Assembly (NCBI GenBank): GCA_022984795.1
Contig: JALIHJ010000030.1
Coordinates: 124,001-188,000 of the forward strand
Source of the DNA: Fabrea salina
Taxonomy: Eukaryota > Ciliophora > Heterotrichea > Heterotrichida > Fabreidae
DNA length: 64,000 nucleotides
Direction: 5' to 3'
Below, piece by piece: positions 36,828-46,565 of this stretch. The position numbers were made by a program, and so were the translations under genes. The notes under the pieces are model-generated. The model was not told the DNA's origin, ran no database searches, and was given only the letters and a program-made list of their open reading frames with translations. Position 1 is the first letter of the stretch, and every line of letters begins with the position of its first letter.

Positions 36828-39800
36828 TTAGTGAAACTTAATTTTCTTAAGTGCTTCTTGGAGGTCGTTTGAATAAGCAACCACGTTTTCTGGAAGTAAA
36901 AGAAGCATTGACCTCGTAAGTTGTTTTTTCTTTTCTAATTTGAGTAAACTTTTTTGGAACAGAACGACGTAAAAGAAAGCACAAAACAATACGTACACAA
37001 CTAACACTATTTCTCTGATGAACCTGTACTTGTCTATTGCAAGTTTATAGTAGTCCATAAAGTCGTCTTCTAAGACTTGCATGTAATCTCCCAAGTACCT
37101 GTAGTCCAACTTAATGTTCCTTAAAAGGTCATTGCCTAGACTGCTCCACTTTTCAGGTCCTTTGAGAGTGTCGTTCATGTAGTACGCTGAGTGAACTAAG
37201 TACTCCAAGTCGAAAACGTAAACCTTTTGTATTTCGTACAAGCCAAACTGACTAACTGCTTCTCCTCCAATGTAAATGTCTTTTTTCCCAAAGAAGTAGT
37301 CAAAGTAGTCATTTTTCATCAAGGGGTAAATGTCTTCATAGGGAATTTCTAGTTCCTTGTCTCCCCTTACGAACATCCTCATGTACTTCCTTAGGTACTG
37401 AGTTTCGTTTATAGTTTTGTCGAAAGAAAGCTCCATAGAGTCAAAACTCACAAAAGTATAGTTGCCTTCTACTTGCTCGCTGTCAGCTAGAATGGTGTTC
37501 ATCAAGTACAAGTCAGACTTGATCATTAAGCTGTCCAGAGTTCCCACGTACTTCATGATCCTAGACTCGTTTTCAAAGCTTTCTCCAGGTCTTACTTGTC
37601 CTAGCCAAGTTTGCAGCACAATGACAAACACACTTGCTATCAGGATGAACCCAATGATTTTTTTCATCAAACTGTTGCCTAGCACAGTAAATATCTTAGA
37701 AATCCAACTTTTATCGTAGTTCAACATCACACTTTTGCCGTTTTCGCCGTCACTAGACCCTTCACTTCTGTTGAGCACGTGGTCTTCCCAAATGTCTTCC
37801 CAGTTCAGTTTGTTTCTGTTGTTAGGGTAGTCTTTTTCTTGCCTTGTTTGCAGTTGCAAGTTTGTAATTTCGTTCATAAAGTTAGTCAGGAAGGGTGGAA
37901 TGCTGTAAAAAACCTTGACAACTTCAAGATGTATCTTTTCTGATTTCATCAAGTAAAATAACGATATGAAAAAGATCAGAATCAAAACAATCATTTCCCA
38001 TATACAAAAGTATATTGCAGTCTGCACTAAGTTGCTTCGAGCGTCTTCAGCGTTACTTATGAACACGTGACTTAAGTTTTCCAAAGACTCTGCTATTGAA
38101 GAAACGCCATTTTCGTAGACCCAGAAAACATAAGGGTTGCCTCTGATGTTCCACTCGCTTAAGTCCTCTCCCAAGACCTTTTGTGCGTAGTAGTACTGCA
38201 TGTTTAAACTCTCTACTGGGTTTTTGTAGTCAATTTGGTAGGTACCGCCTTCTTGGATTGAAACGCACTTCACCGACTTTTCGTCCATTATGTCTATTTT
38301 GGCGTTTTCTGTCACATCGCGGACAAGCACATCCATGGTGTCTAAAGTAGACCTTAAAACGTTGTAAATAGTATCAAGGTCTTCAGGTAAAGCGCATCCT
38401 TGCCTAGCTGCATCCAGTAACCTTGCGTAAAGGGCCAAGGATAAGCTATGTGTTTGTATGTCAGTGAACTTGTTTATGTAGCTCAACTGGTTTGAGTACT
38501 GCTCAAAAGAAGACCCAGATATGAAGAAACTGCCTATTGAAACTCCAATATTCACAAGCAGCAGAACCACGAAAAACTTCCGCAAAGTCTTGAGTTCGGG
38601 TGCAAACTTAGAGTTGTGCCTTTCAACTTTCTTTTTAACACGTTTGATGATTTCTTGAGCTCCTTTGTTGTCACTTAAGTTCTCTGGAACTGGAATAGAC
38701 TTGTCGGAGGTTTTGAACCTGTTAGAGAGTTTATCCAAGGTTAACCCTCTCAAAGTCTCAAAGCCATGAATTGCTCCCACAGTTAAGTACACCTGGAACA
38801 AGTTAACGAACTTCCTAAAGAACTTCTCAGTAGTCTTTGAAAAAGGAGGTGCCCTTTCGATGTAAAGGATGTAGTACATTTCTTTTTCCCAGTTAAACCC
38901 TCTGACGTGGATTTTAATTCTGATAAACTCAACTTCAATGTCATGTCTGATTACAAAGCTTTGCATTGGTGGAAACACTAAGTTCTCTCCTTGGTACTCG
39001 GCGTAGTTTTTGGACTTAGTAAACAAGTACTGGAAGTTTTTAATGTGGTTGTCTATTTTGATTCTGGTTTGGACGTCGCTTAGCCCGAGTAGGTTGGTGG
39101 CATACCTGTTCACTGCTGTTATGTAGAACTCAGAGTCCAAAAAGATAACACCACTTTCGTGACTAGTGATATAGACAGGGCAAACCAATCTTAGTTTCTT
39201 TCCTTCCACAATAGAAGACCTTCGAGACGAGCGTCCAGGAGTAGTGATTGAAGGAAGTAAGTAGCATGACCTTCTAGTAGTGCCTCCGGGAGCCTTTAGT
39301 AAATCTGTTTCTAGTTCTTTGTCGCTATTTTCAGGACTGCACTGTGAGCCATCGTCTGAAACTTGGGTTATCCTTTTGCTGCCTCCACACTCCTCTACCC
39401 TTAGGTTACAAATTCCACTTATAACGAAGTTTTCTTTGTCCATTATAAACACCTCTACTGTTTCGACTGGCCTAGTATCATAAACTTCGCGCAAGTTTTC
39501 TAGAAACTTTATAAAGAAGTACCCGAAAGGTTTGGGCGTCAGGGTATTTAGGTGTTGGTTCATGAGCTTGGCCTTTGGAAGTTGTGCCCACTCCATCATG
39601 TCTTTGTTGACTTTTTCTATTTCGCCAAAGTTGGCTCTAGAAAGAGACACTGTGAATTCAGGGTGGAGAAGCATGTCTAGCTTAATGTTTTTGCCTTCAT
39701 CTTCGGACTTAAGGTCCTGGATTCGGTTTCTTAAGTTTTTTATTTCAGTTGTTTCGGACTTGTGCATAAGGTCTTCCATGAAGTACACATACATTGGAAG

Positions 39801-41351
39801 CATTTTGGAGTGCGTTCTGTCTAGGTTCATGAGGTACTTGTAATAGGTTTCGGCTGTGTCTATGTTCTTGGTGATGATTCTTGCCAGTGAAACTAGTTTG
39901 TCAAACGACTGTTTTGAGTTTAAGTTCAGTTCCGACCAAAACTCTTTTTGAGCGTTTAAAGCTGTGACTTCAGCTTTATGCGCTGACTCCAAGTAGCTTG
40001 AAAAAGTCACGACTGTAATGGCGTCTTTACCTGCGTTTTGTCTAGTTTTGTATATAATGAACTGCTCGTCAAGTTTGGGGTTCCTTTGTTCAGCTTGTTC
40101 TAGCTTAGCAATAGCTTCGTTCCTGTTTCTGTAAGTCAAGTGGAACTGAGCCACAAAGAGTTTAAGTAAACTAGAGTTGCCAAACTTCCTTTCAGCCCTG
40201 TAGTAAAACTCTTCTACTTCATTCAGCAAGCTTTCTTCGGTTTCTTTGTAACTTTCACAAAAAGATAAAATGTAGTACCTTGTGTGCAGTTCAACTTCGT
40301 AAGGGTCCCTGATTGTTTCGATTTTCATGTTGTAAAGGTGCTCTCTTCTTAAGTCACACGCTGCTTTAGTCAAAATCCAAATTGGCAAACTGCCTAAGTA
40401 AAAAAGAGTTATAGGCCCTGCGTCTTCAATGTTTCCTTCTAGCTTGGCTATCATCAAACAAGTTCCACACCAAGTGTAAACACCCAAGAATTGAGCCTGC
40501 ACAACAGTAGTTCTATAGTCATAGTAAGGCAAGTACCAGATGTACATGAAAGTAATTGGAACTCCTAAAGCCATAATACTGAAGATGTGGAGGTTTTGGT
40601 ACTCTATTGTTGGAGCCACATTAAAAATCACAGTTACTACTCCTTTGACTACTAAAAACAACAATTCAACTCTAGCGTGGGGCCTTGCCGAAACGTCGTC
40701 ACTTGTGTAGTCTTGCTCGTAGAAACTTGCCGCAACAATCAAACTCAGCATTGCAAATATTGCCGAAATAAGTGCTGCTGAGACTGCTAACAGCGCAGGT
40801 TGCTGGGTTGGACACCCATCCATAACCATAGTTCCAATAGCACAGCCAAATATTATTGAAAACTGTGAAAGGAAAGGCATGTAAAGCACAGTGGTCACCA
40901 AGCCAGCAACTGACCTGAGGATTTTAAGCAGAAAAACGTTTTGAACCTTTTTTTTAAGGAATTTGTAACCTACAATTCCGGCGTTTACAAGAGTCAGCAC
41001 AACCAAAAGCATGCTGCATACGTAGATTATCAAGTTTTGAAGAGGGTTGTCAGCCGATATGTAGAGTTCAAGCTTAGAAATAAAGCAAATGTAAGCAAAC
41101 CACCCAGAGTAAGACTGGTTCCAGGGGAATTCAGATGCGTAATTGAATGGAAATGCAAGCATCTGAAGAAAGTCAATTATCATTCCTATCAAGTTGGAGC
41201 AAAAAGATAAAGTGCTATCTTTTGCCATCACGAAAAGAGTCCCCATCAGTGCGGTTTTGAATCCCCGCCAAGCTCTTGAAAGGAAATTGTCGTAATTTTC
41301 CTCAAACTCTAAGAGTTCTGCATCACTTAGTTCCCTTTTACCAACTTCCAT
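36828..41351 (-). CDS. large ciliate multi-pass membrane protein, TPR/PAS type (TmcB/TmcC-like)
   Basis: 1507 residues without intron. About nine N-terminal membrane segments (~35-340) are followed by helical repeats (~350-470: AERKFGNSSLLKLF, FHLTYRNRNEAIAKLEQAE) like the TPR region of the TmcB/TmcC families expanded in ciliates. A PAS-like segment (~730-830) contains the VIFLDSEFYITAVNRYATNLLG stretch (positions about 39045-39165). Further membrane segments occur near ~935, ~1125, ~1230 and ~1455. Such proteins are proposed sensors, but no biochemical role is established. It is convergent with the M20 gene, stops 14 bp apart. Confidence 0.75.
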   Translation of the reverse strand: MEVGKRELSDAELLEFEENYDNFLSRAWRGFKTALMGTLFVMAKDSTLSFCSNLIGMIIDFLQMLAFPFNYASEFPWNQSYSGWFAYICFISKLELYISADNPLQNLIIYVCSMLLVVLTLVNAGIVGYKFLKKKVQNVFLLKILRSVAGLVTTVLYMPFLSQFSIIFGCAIGTMVMDGCPTQQPALLAVSAALISAIFAMLSLIVAASFYEQDYTSDDVSARPHARVELLFLVVKGVVTVIFNVAPTIEYQNLHIFSIMALGVPITFMYIWYLPYYDYRTTVVQAQFLGVYTWCGTCLMIAKLEGNIEDAGPITLFYLGSLPIWILTKAACDLRREHLYNMKIETIRDPYEVELHTRYYILSFCESYKETEESLLNEVEEFYYRAERKFGNSSLLKLFVAQFHLTYRNRNEAIAKLEQAEQRNPKLDEQFIIYKTRQNAGKDAITVVTFSSYLESAHKAEVTALNAQKEFWSELNLNSKQSFDKLVSLARIITKNIDTAETYYKYLMNLDRTHSKMLPMYVYFMEDLMHKSETTEIKNLRNRIQDLKSEDEGKNIKLDMLLHPEFTVSLSRANFGEIEKVNKDMMEWAQLPKAKLMNQHLNTLTPKPFGYFFIKFLENLREVYDTRPVETVEVFIMDKENFVISGICNLRVEECGGSKRITQVSDDGSQCSPENSDKELETDLLKAPGGTTRRSCYLLPSITTPGRSSRRSSIVEGKKLRLVCPVYITSHESGVIFLDSEFYITAVNRYATNLLGLSDVQTRIKIDNHIKNFQYLFTKSKNYAEYQGENLVFPPMQSFVIRHDIEVEFIRIKIHVRGFNWEKEMYYILYIERAPPFSKTTEKFFRKFVNLFQVYLTVGAIHGFETLRGLTLDKLSNRFKTSDKSIPVPENLSDNKGAQEIIKRVKKKVERHNSKFAPELKTLRKFFVVLLLVNIGVSIGSFFISGSSFEQYSNQLSYINKFTDIQTHSLSLALYARLLDAARQGCALPEDLDTIYNVLRSTLDTMDVLVRDVTENAKIDIMDEKSVKCVSIQEGGTYQIDYKNPVESLNMQYYYAQKVLGEDLSEWNIRGNPYVFWVYENGVSSIAESLENLSHVFISNAEDARSNLVQTAIYFCIWEMIVLILIFFISLFYLMKSEKIHLEVVKVFYSIPPFLTNFMNEITNLQLQTRQEKDYPNNRNKLNWEDIWEDHVLNRSEGSSDGENGKSVMLNYDKSWISKIFTVLGNSLMKKIIGFILIASVFVIVLQTWLGQVRPGESFENESRIMKYVGTLDSLMIKSDLYLMNTILADSEQVEGNYTFVSFDSMELSFDKTINETQYLRKYMRMFVRGDKELEIPYEDIYPLMKNDYFDYFFGKKDIYIGGEAVSQFGLYEIQKVYVFDLEYLVHSAYYMNDTLKGPEKWSSLGNDLLRNIKLDYRYLGDYMQVLEDDFMDYYKLAIDKYRFIREIVLVVYVLFCAFFYVVLFQKSLLKLEKKKQLTRSMLLLLPENVVAYSNDLQEALKKIKFH

Positions 41352-41454
41352 TTAACTAAACCGAACCAGAAATACTTTGAATACCGAATTATTCCTTTTA
41401 TTGTGTAATTGTGTAGTAAGTAATTACTAAGACTTATAGTAACTCCAAGTTAAG

Positions 41455-42108
41455 TTAAGAGTCGTGCATGTGGGCATGTCCGAAGTCTTGGAACTGCAGC
41501 ATATGTTTTTCGACGTTCGAACCTTCTTGACTCAGCATTTCTTTAAGGGCAATCTCGTCAAACTCATATAAGTCCTTCACATACTGAACTGGGTTGCCTG
41601 CCCAGAGTTGTTTTGCAGGAATCAGTCTTCCTGGAGGCACAACACTCCCTGGAGCTACCATGCATCCCGGTTCCAATTTAGCACCTTCCAAAATAATGCT
41701 TCCAGCGCCTACAGTTGCAAAGTCGTCAACCACACAAGAGTACAAAGTGCAACGGGGGCCTATGTAGCAGTTGTTGCCAATCATGACAGAAGCTGGGGAC
41801 CCTGTAGGGAGACTAGCTGTTGTATGGATAACTGTGTTATCGCCTATGAAGGAGTAGTCCATGACTGTAATTGAGTTGATGTCTCCTCTTAGAACTGCTC
41901 CGTAAAGCACTGCAGATTCGTGGCCTATTTCAACTTCCCCGACTACAGTCGCGTTTGGAGCTACGAAGGAACGGCCATGGTTAGGCCAAAGGTCGTAGAG
42001 GGGCATAATGTTGCGGTGCTTTGTAAAGCGTTCGAAGTAAGGAGTGTTAAGTGGAGGCTGGGCAGGTTTTTTTGCTTGGCGTAAGTACTGAGGGAGTCTA
42101 CGAAGCAT
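41455..42108 (-). CDS. gamma-carbonic-anhydrase-like protein (mitochondrial complex I type), probably inactive
   Basis: 217 residues. The basic N-terminus MLRRLPQYLRQAKK suits a mitochondrial presequence. A left-handed beta-helix (~45-170) follows with GEVEIGHESAVLYGAVLRGDINSI and hexapeptide repeats, then C-terminal helices. Gamma-CA enzymes need three histidines; here the first is present (NTVIHTT), but the usual GHNAxxHGC segment reads GPRCTLYSC, lacking the other two. This resembles the CAL subunits of plant complex I. It is head-to-head with the Rab gene, 19 bp between starts. Confidence 0.9.
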   Translation of the reverse strand: MLRRLPQYLRQAKKPAQPPLNTPYFERFTKHRNIMPLYDLWPNHGRSFVAPNATVVGEVEIGHESAVLYGAVLRGDINSITVMDYSFIGDNTVIHTTASLPTGSPASVMIGNNCYIGPRCTLYSCVVDDFATVGAGSIILEGAKLEPGCMVAPGSVVPPGRLIPAKQLWAGNPVQYVKDLYEFDEIALKEMLSQEGSNVEKHMLQFQDFGHAHMHDS

Positions 42109-42127
42109 AATATGGAATATAGTCTTT

Positions 42128-42700
42128 ATGGAGGAAAGTTTTGAAGTTAAAATAGTTCTTTTGGGGGACTCAGGTGTGGGTAAGACTTCACTTCTACAAA
42201 CTTTTAGCTGTGGAAAGTTTGGAGGCCAAGAAGTGACTGTTAACCCTGACTTTTACTCTGGAAGAACTAAACTAGAAGGCACAGAAGTCAAGTTCCAGAT
42301 TTGGGACACGGCAGGCCAAGAAAGATTTAGCAGCTTATCTAAAGTTTACTACAGGAACTCTGACTGCTGTGTGTTTGTTTATGACATCACGAATGAAAAA
42401 ACTTACCTAAGCAAGGAATTTTGGATAGGTGAGTTTGGGGAAATGAACCAAGGAAGAAACCCCCCTGTTGTAGTTCTGGGCAATAAGTCTGACTTAGCTT
42501 CCAAAAGGAAAGTGAGTTTTTCGGAAGAAAACTTCGAAACTTCAGCCAAGAACCAAAATGAATTATCTGAAGTATTTCAGAAAATTATCCAAAAAGCCCT
42601 AGAAAATGCTCTTGAAAGAAAAAGCAATGGTTTTAAACTAAGCAAGGAAGTTATAGATTTGCCTTGCAAAAAAAGCAAGTGCTGCTTTCTCAATTACTAA
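42128..42700 (+). CDS. Rab-family small GTPase
   Basis: 190 residues with GDSGVGKT (P-loop), WDTAGQERF (G3), GNKSDL (G4) and ETSAK (G5). The C-terminus CKKSKCCFLNY carries paired cysteines for geranylgeranylation, although four residues follow them. Switch I reads TVNPDFYSG where most Rabs have TIGVDF, and the region between G4 and G5 is short. Both make it a divergent Rab whose subfamily I cannot name. It would direct a vesicle transport step. It lies 24 bp before PRIM2. Confidence 0.92.
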   Translation: MEESFEVKIVLLGDSGVGKTSLLQTFSCGKFGGQEVTVNPDFYSGRTKLEGTEVKFQIWDTAGQERFSSLSKVYYRNSDCCVFVYDITNEKTYLSKEFWIGEFGEMNQGRNPPVVVLGNKSDLASKRKVSFSEENFETSAKNQNELSEVFQKIIQKALENALERKSNGFKLSKEVIDLPCKKSKCCFLNY

Positions 42701-42724
42701 ATATGGTAACTAATAAAGGCGGGA

Positions 42725-44032
42725 ATGAAAGGAACTAGGAAAATCAACCCGGTAGACTCAAAAGAAGAACCCCTAAAATTGTTTTATTCAAACCCAACTG
42801 CTACAGTGAACTTCTCTAGACTCATTGAAGTTTCTAAAAACAGATATAAACTCTTGAAAGACTTAGAGTTCTTAGAAGAAAGTTTTAAGTTTTCCGATGA
42901 AAACATTAACTACAAAAGAATAACTTACTCAAATAAGATAAAAGAATACAAACTAGAAATAAATGACCAACAAACAAACCAAGACGACGAACTCTCACAC
43001 TTCATCCTGAAACTGGCCTTTTGCAATGACCTAGAAGACTCCAGGTGGTGGGTCAACCTAGAAACACTGTTGTTTAAGCACCGACTCAAAACTTCTGGGC
43101 TAAGGAACTACAAAAGTTTACTCCCAAGTGAAATAAACAAAGGCGTTTTAGAAAAGGTCAAGAAAAGCCAAATTGAAGTGCCTTTTGAAGAAGACCTTGG
43201 AAGCGACACCGAGTTTTTTAAGGTTCCTTTAAACCTAGGAATGACCCTGACTGAAATCGGCTACTCTCCCATTGATGGTTATTTTTACTGTGGGTACAAC
43301 GACTTAGTTTATGTGTTTACTAGCCTTTTCAAAGAAGGACTAGAGCATTCAGTCAGGAAGGCAAAAGAAGCCCAAATCACCGACCAAAGAATCCACGAAC
43401 TAATCCAACTCATTAAAAACTCAGAAAAAGACTTTACACACGAGCCCGAGATTCAAGGAGTAGTTAACCTAGAAAACATCAATCAAGTGGCTGCTTCACA
43501 CTTTCCTCCCTGCATGAAAAAACTGTTTGACAAACTTAACGAAAAACACCACTTGAAGCACCTAGGAAGACTCCAACTAGGTTTGTTTTTAAAAGGCACT
43601 GGACTCCCTTTTGAAGAAGCACTTAAGTTCTGGAAGACTCAGTTCCAACCTAAAGTTACTTCTGAAAGGTTCGCTAAAGAGTACCAGTACAACATAATGC
43701 ACAATTACGGAAAAGTTGGGAAGATGGCAGACTACAGACCGTGGAGTTGCAGTAAAATCATTAACTTGCCAAACAACTCCGAGGAAGAATTCCACGGTTG
43801 TCCTTTTAAAAAAGGAAGTCCGCAAGACTTAGTAGGAGTCCTCAGGAACTACCCTATTTCTAAGGAACAAAGAGAAGAACTCCTCAGCAAGTTCCCCAAA
43901 GACCCCCAAGTATCTTGCTTAAAACTGTTTAGGTTCTCCCATCCAGGAGTGGACCAAAGTCTGACTGAAAAAGTAGGAAGGCACCCTAATGCTTACGTTG
44001 AAGCCTCAATTAAGTGCAGAGGTACTTTTTAA
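42725..44032 (+). CDS. PRIM2: DNA primase large subunit
   Basis: 435 residues. The C-terminal iron-sulfur domain (~260-435) has four positioned cysteines: HFPPCMKKL, WSCSKI, FHGCPFK and SCLKLF. It also has GRLQLGLFLKGTGL, YNIMHNYGKVG and HPNAY, the usual PRIM2 landmarks. The N-terminal domain is divergent and lysine-rich. With the small subunit and DNA polymerase alpha it makes the RNA primer for replication. It is slightly shorter than the human protein (509). The MAT1 ATG follows 5 bp after its stop. Confidence 0.93.
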   Translation: MKGTRKINPVDSKEEPLKLFYSNPTATVNFSRLIEVSKNRYKLLKDLEFLEESFKFSDENINYKRITYSNKIKEYKLEINDQQTNQDDELSHFILKLAFCNDLEDSRWWVNLETLLFKHRLKTSGLRNYKSLLPSEINKGVLEKVKKSQIEVPFEEDLGSDTEFFKVPLNLGMTLTEIGYSPIDGYFYCGYNDLVYVFTSLFKEGLEHSVRKAKEAQITDQRIHELIQLIKNSEKDFTHEPEIQGVVNLENINQVAASHFPPCMKKLFDKLNEKHHLKHLGRLQLGLFLKGTGLPFEEALKFWKTQFQPKVTSERFAKEYQYNIMHNYGKVGKMADYRPWSCSKIINLPNNSEEEFHGCPFKKGSPQDLVGVLRNYPISKEQREELLSKFPKDPQVSCLKLFRFSHPGVDQSLTEKVGRHPNAYVEASIKCRGTF

Positions 44033-44037
44033 TTAAA

Positions 44038-44769
44038 ATGGATATTGTATGTCCTATTTGCCACAGAGACGACTTAACTCCTGGACTTAAGTTAATGTTT
44101 TCCAAGTGCGGACACCAGCTTTGTGAAGACTGTATGAGGCAGATGTTTAGGACAGACCCCCAAATCATATGCCCGCTGTGCAGAACTGCTTTGAAAAGAG
44201 GGGACTTTTCTTCGAAGTACATTGAAGAAAGAGAAGTCGAAAGGGAAAAAGCCATCAGATCTGAAGTGTTAGCTGTGTAAAGCACAATTAGGTTCAACAA
44301 ACTCCCTGAAGACTTTGAGTCGCCTGAACAGTACAACGACTACTTAGAAGACATCGAAAACATGATATTTGACTTGTTTTCTCAAAACAACGTCGAAGGA
44401 ATCCGCCAGAAAATTGAAAACACCAAAAAAGAAAACCAACAAGACATTTACAACTGCACAGCTAGACAACAAGAAGTACTTAATAAAATGAAAGAAACCG
44501 GGATCATTGAAGACTCTAAGTTCAACGAAGCTTTAAGAGAAGAAGCCGAAATGCTTCTTGAAAAAGAAAGACAGATTCCTGAAGAATTCATTGCTAAAGA
44601 AATGCCTGAGTGCCTGAACTTTGACTCAGTAAGTTATAAGTAGAGTTACAACATCAAAGAAATGGAAGAAGAAATGAGGAACCTTTTCTTGTTTGCTAGT
44701 GGGTATGACTCTTTAGAGTACCTCACTACTGCACAAAACGAGTTTTTAACTAGCTTTAACATACACTAA
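44038..44769 (+). CDS. MNAT1: MAT1, CDK-activating kinase assembly factor (TFIIH)
   Basis: 233 residues after removal of two 15-nt introns (44277-44291 and 44629-44643). The N-terminal RING (CPICHR...CGHQLCEDC...CPLCRTALKRGDF) is of the MAT1 type. The helical centre reads FNKLPEDFESPEQYNDYLEDIENMI across the first junction, matching MAT1 closely. The C-terminal part that binds CDK7-cyclin H in other species is shorter (human is 309). It should assemble the TFIIH kinase module. Its stop overlaps that of the convergent coiled-coil gene (CTAA). Confidence 0.93.
44277..44291 (+). other. 15-nt intron 1 in MAT1
   Basis: GTAAAGCACAATTAG; retention gives TAA at once, splicing yields the MAT1 helix NKLPEDF. 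A is at position 10. Confidence 0.94.
44629..44643 (+). other. 15-nt intron 2 in MAT1
   Basis: GTAAGTTATAAGTAG; it ends in an in-frame TAG if kept. A is at position 10. Confidence 0.92.
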
Positions 44770-46298
44770 GACTTACTTAGCAGAAGTAACTCTTCAACAG
44801 CTGAGCTCATACATGAAGTAAAAGCAATGAAGTCTGAAGGCGAAGAAAGTTTGTTGAGGTTCAGGATTTCTTGTTCGAAGTACTTTCTTTGTTGGATTAG
44901 TTGGAGTTCAAGGTTGTTTTGGATGTTTTCTTTTTCAAAGCACTCACTGGACGCTGCTTGGTGGCTTCTTTGAGTGTTTTCGCGTGAAGACTTTTGAGTT
45001 GAGCAGTCAGGCAGCATGTCTAGAATGTTTAGGTCTTGGAATTCGTTGTGTTTAGATTCTAGGTAGTCGTTTTGTGCTTTCAAAGCTTGTTTTTTGGCGA
45101 ATTTGAGTTTTTCTTTGAGTTCTGTTATTTTTTGCAGGTGTTCTTGGTTGGTTTTTTTGTAGTAGTCACAATTTTCTTTTAGAACTTGGTTTTGGTTTTT
45201 GCACACCATGATTTCGTAGTGTTTACTTTCTAGTTCGGTTTCGCACTGTTTAAGTTTGCTTTCGTTTTCTGAGTTTTTGGATTCGAAGTTTTGGATTTGG
45301 GTTCTTAAGTTGTGGTTTTCTTGGTAGACTTTTTGGATTTCTTGGAGGTTCTGCCTTGACTCTAGTTGTTTTTGGGCTTCTAAAAGTTTGATCTCTAGTT
45401 CTTGGTTTTTTTCTTCAGAAGACATGAGTTGAACTTTCAACGACTCGTTTTCTTTTTGGGTTTTTTCTAAGCATTCATTTTTAGTTTTTGCTTCTTCTAA
45501 CTCTTTTTCAAGACTACTGATGGTTTCGTTTAATTCCGAAAGCTTTTTGGGAGACTCAAACAAGTTAATGCCTGTTTCAACTATTATTTCGGAGGATTCG
45601 TCAAGGTTTCTGAGTTTGTTGACTTCTAACTGTAAGTTGGTTATTTGTTGTTTTTGTTGGTTTACAATTTCTTCCCAGTCAATTGACTCGTTGGGTTTGA
45701 GGTTCTGCAATTCAGCTTTGACTGCGCTCTGAATAAACTTAACCTCAGAGTCGGGGTTTTGACTGCAGACCCACTCTAGCAGTTCAATAGCTTTTTTAAA
45801 AGGTGTGGTTTCAACATCAGCAGGTGGCCTGGCAGTATCAGTAACGGTGTTAAGAAACCCTTTATCTTTCCACTGCTTGAGTTGCTCTCTGTAGTACTCC
45901 TTTGCGTCGATCTTTTTGGCGTTCTGGAGTTCTTTTTTCATTTGTTGTTTTTCGAAACTCCAAACTCCTGCTCTTTCTCTCCAAAGGTCTATGTGGCGTT
46001 CTAAGTGCTGGACCTTTTTGTTTAAAATCACAGGTGAAGGAGCTGGAGGAGGCCGGGAACCTGAAGTTTTGTTTTTGGTAGGAGTGTTCATCCCTGAGTG
46101 CTTTACTAGTATTTTCGGCGTTCGGCATCTCGAACTGCATTCCGAACCACATCTACTGGCCTTGGAAGCTTTTCTATCGGAGGGAGAAGGCTGCAAGTAG
46201 TTCTGGAACTGAGAAATTTCTCTCAGAAAAGAGTTACTGCCCCCAGAAGCTTTTTCTTCAGACCTACTTAGCGCACTGGAACTTCTTCTATTTAACAT
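44766..46298 (-). CDS. long coiled-coil protein, unknown
   Basis: 510 residues. A serine/arginine-rich disordered N-terminus (~1-95) contains proline-rich SGSRPPPAPSPV. A first helical region follows (~100-240), then a continuous coiled coil (~245-430), with a short C-terminal helix. This layout is common for centriole, basal-body or cytoskeletal scaffold proteins, but nothing specific is recognisable. It is convergent with MAT1 with a 4-bp overlap of stop codons. Confidence 0.8.
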   Translation of the reverse strand: MLNRRSSSALSRSEEKASGGSNSFLREISQFQNYLQPSPSDRKASKASRCGSECSSRCRTPKILVKHSGMNTPTKNKTSGSRPPPAPSPVILNKKVQHLERHIDLWRERAGVWSFEKQQMKKELQNAKKIDAKEYYREQLKQWKDKGFLNTVTDTARPPADVETTPFKKAIELLEWVCSQNPDSEVKFIQSAVKAELQNLKPNESIDWEEIVNQQKQQITNLQLEVNKLRNLDESSEIIVETGINLFESPKKLSELNETISSLEKELEEAKTKNECLEKTQKENESLKVQLMSSEEKNQELEIKLLEAQKQLESRQNLQEIQKVYQENHNLRTQIQNFESKNSENESKLKQCETELESKHYEIMVCKNQNQVLKENCDYYKKTNQEHLQKITELKEKLKFAKKQALKAQNDYLESKHNEFQDLNILDMLPDCSTQKSSRENTQRSHQAASSECFEKENIQNNLELQLIQQRKYFEQEILNLNKLSSPSDFIAFTSCMSSAVEELLLLSKS

Positions 46299-46303
46299 TT
46301 AAC

Positions 46304-46549
46304 TTAAGCATTCATATCAGGTATTTTAAATCGCATTTTGGTAGAAGCCACTATAGCGTTGCGAGGCTTGTCTCCAGTTTTGAGAGGAGGTTCTCCACCA
46401 GCTCTGATTCCTAGTTCGTCAGCAGTCTTCCTTGACTCGCTTGGAGGCAAGTCAGGGTCAGCTTCTAAAAGTACTCCTCTAAGAAACAGTTCTCCTTCTG
46501 TGTGGGGTACTAACAGAAGTAGCAGTAGCGATACCGTTAAGAATTTCAT
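46304..46549 (-). CDS. small secreted protein, unknown
   Basis: 81 residues. A strong signal peptide (MKFLTVSLLLLLLVPHTEG) is followed by ~60 polar residues without cysteines (DPDLPPSESRKTADELG; PRNAIVASTKMRFKIP). No membrane segment or anchor is seen. It is packed tightly between a coiled-coil gene (5 bp) and the Kelch gene (16 bp), both on the same strand, which supports a real gene. Confidence 0.7.
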   Translation of the reverse strand: MKFLTVSLLLLLLVPHTEGELFLRGVLLEADPDLPPSESRKTADELGIRAGGEPPLKTGDKPRNAIVASTKMRFKIPDMNA

Positions 46550-46565
46550 TTAAATTTAACTATGG

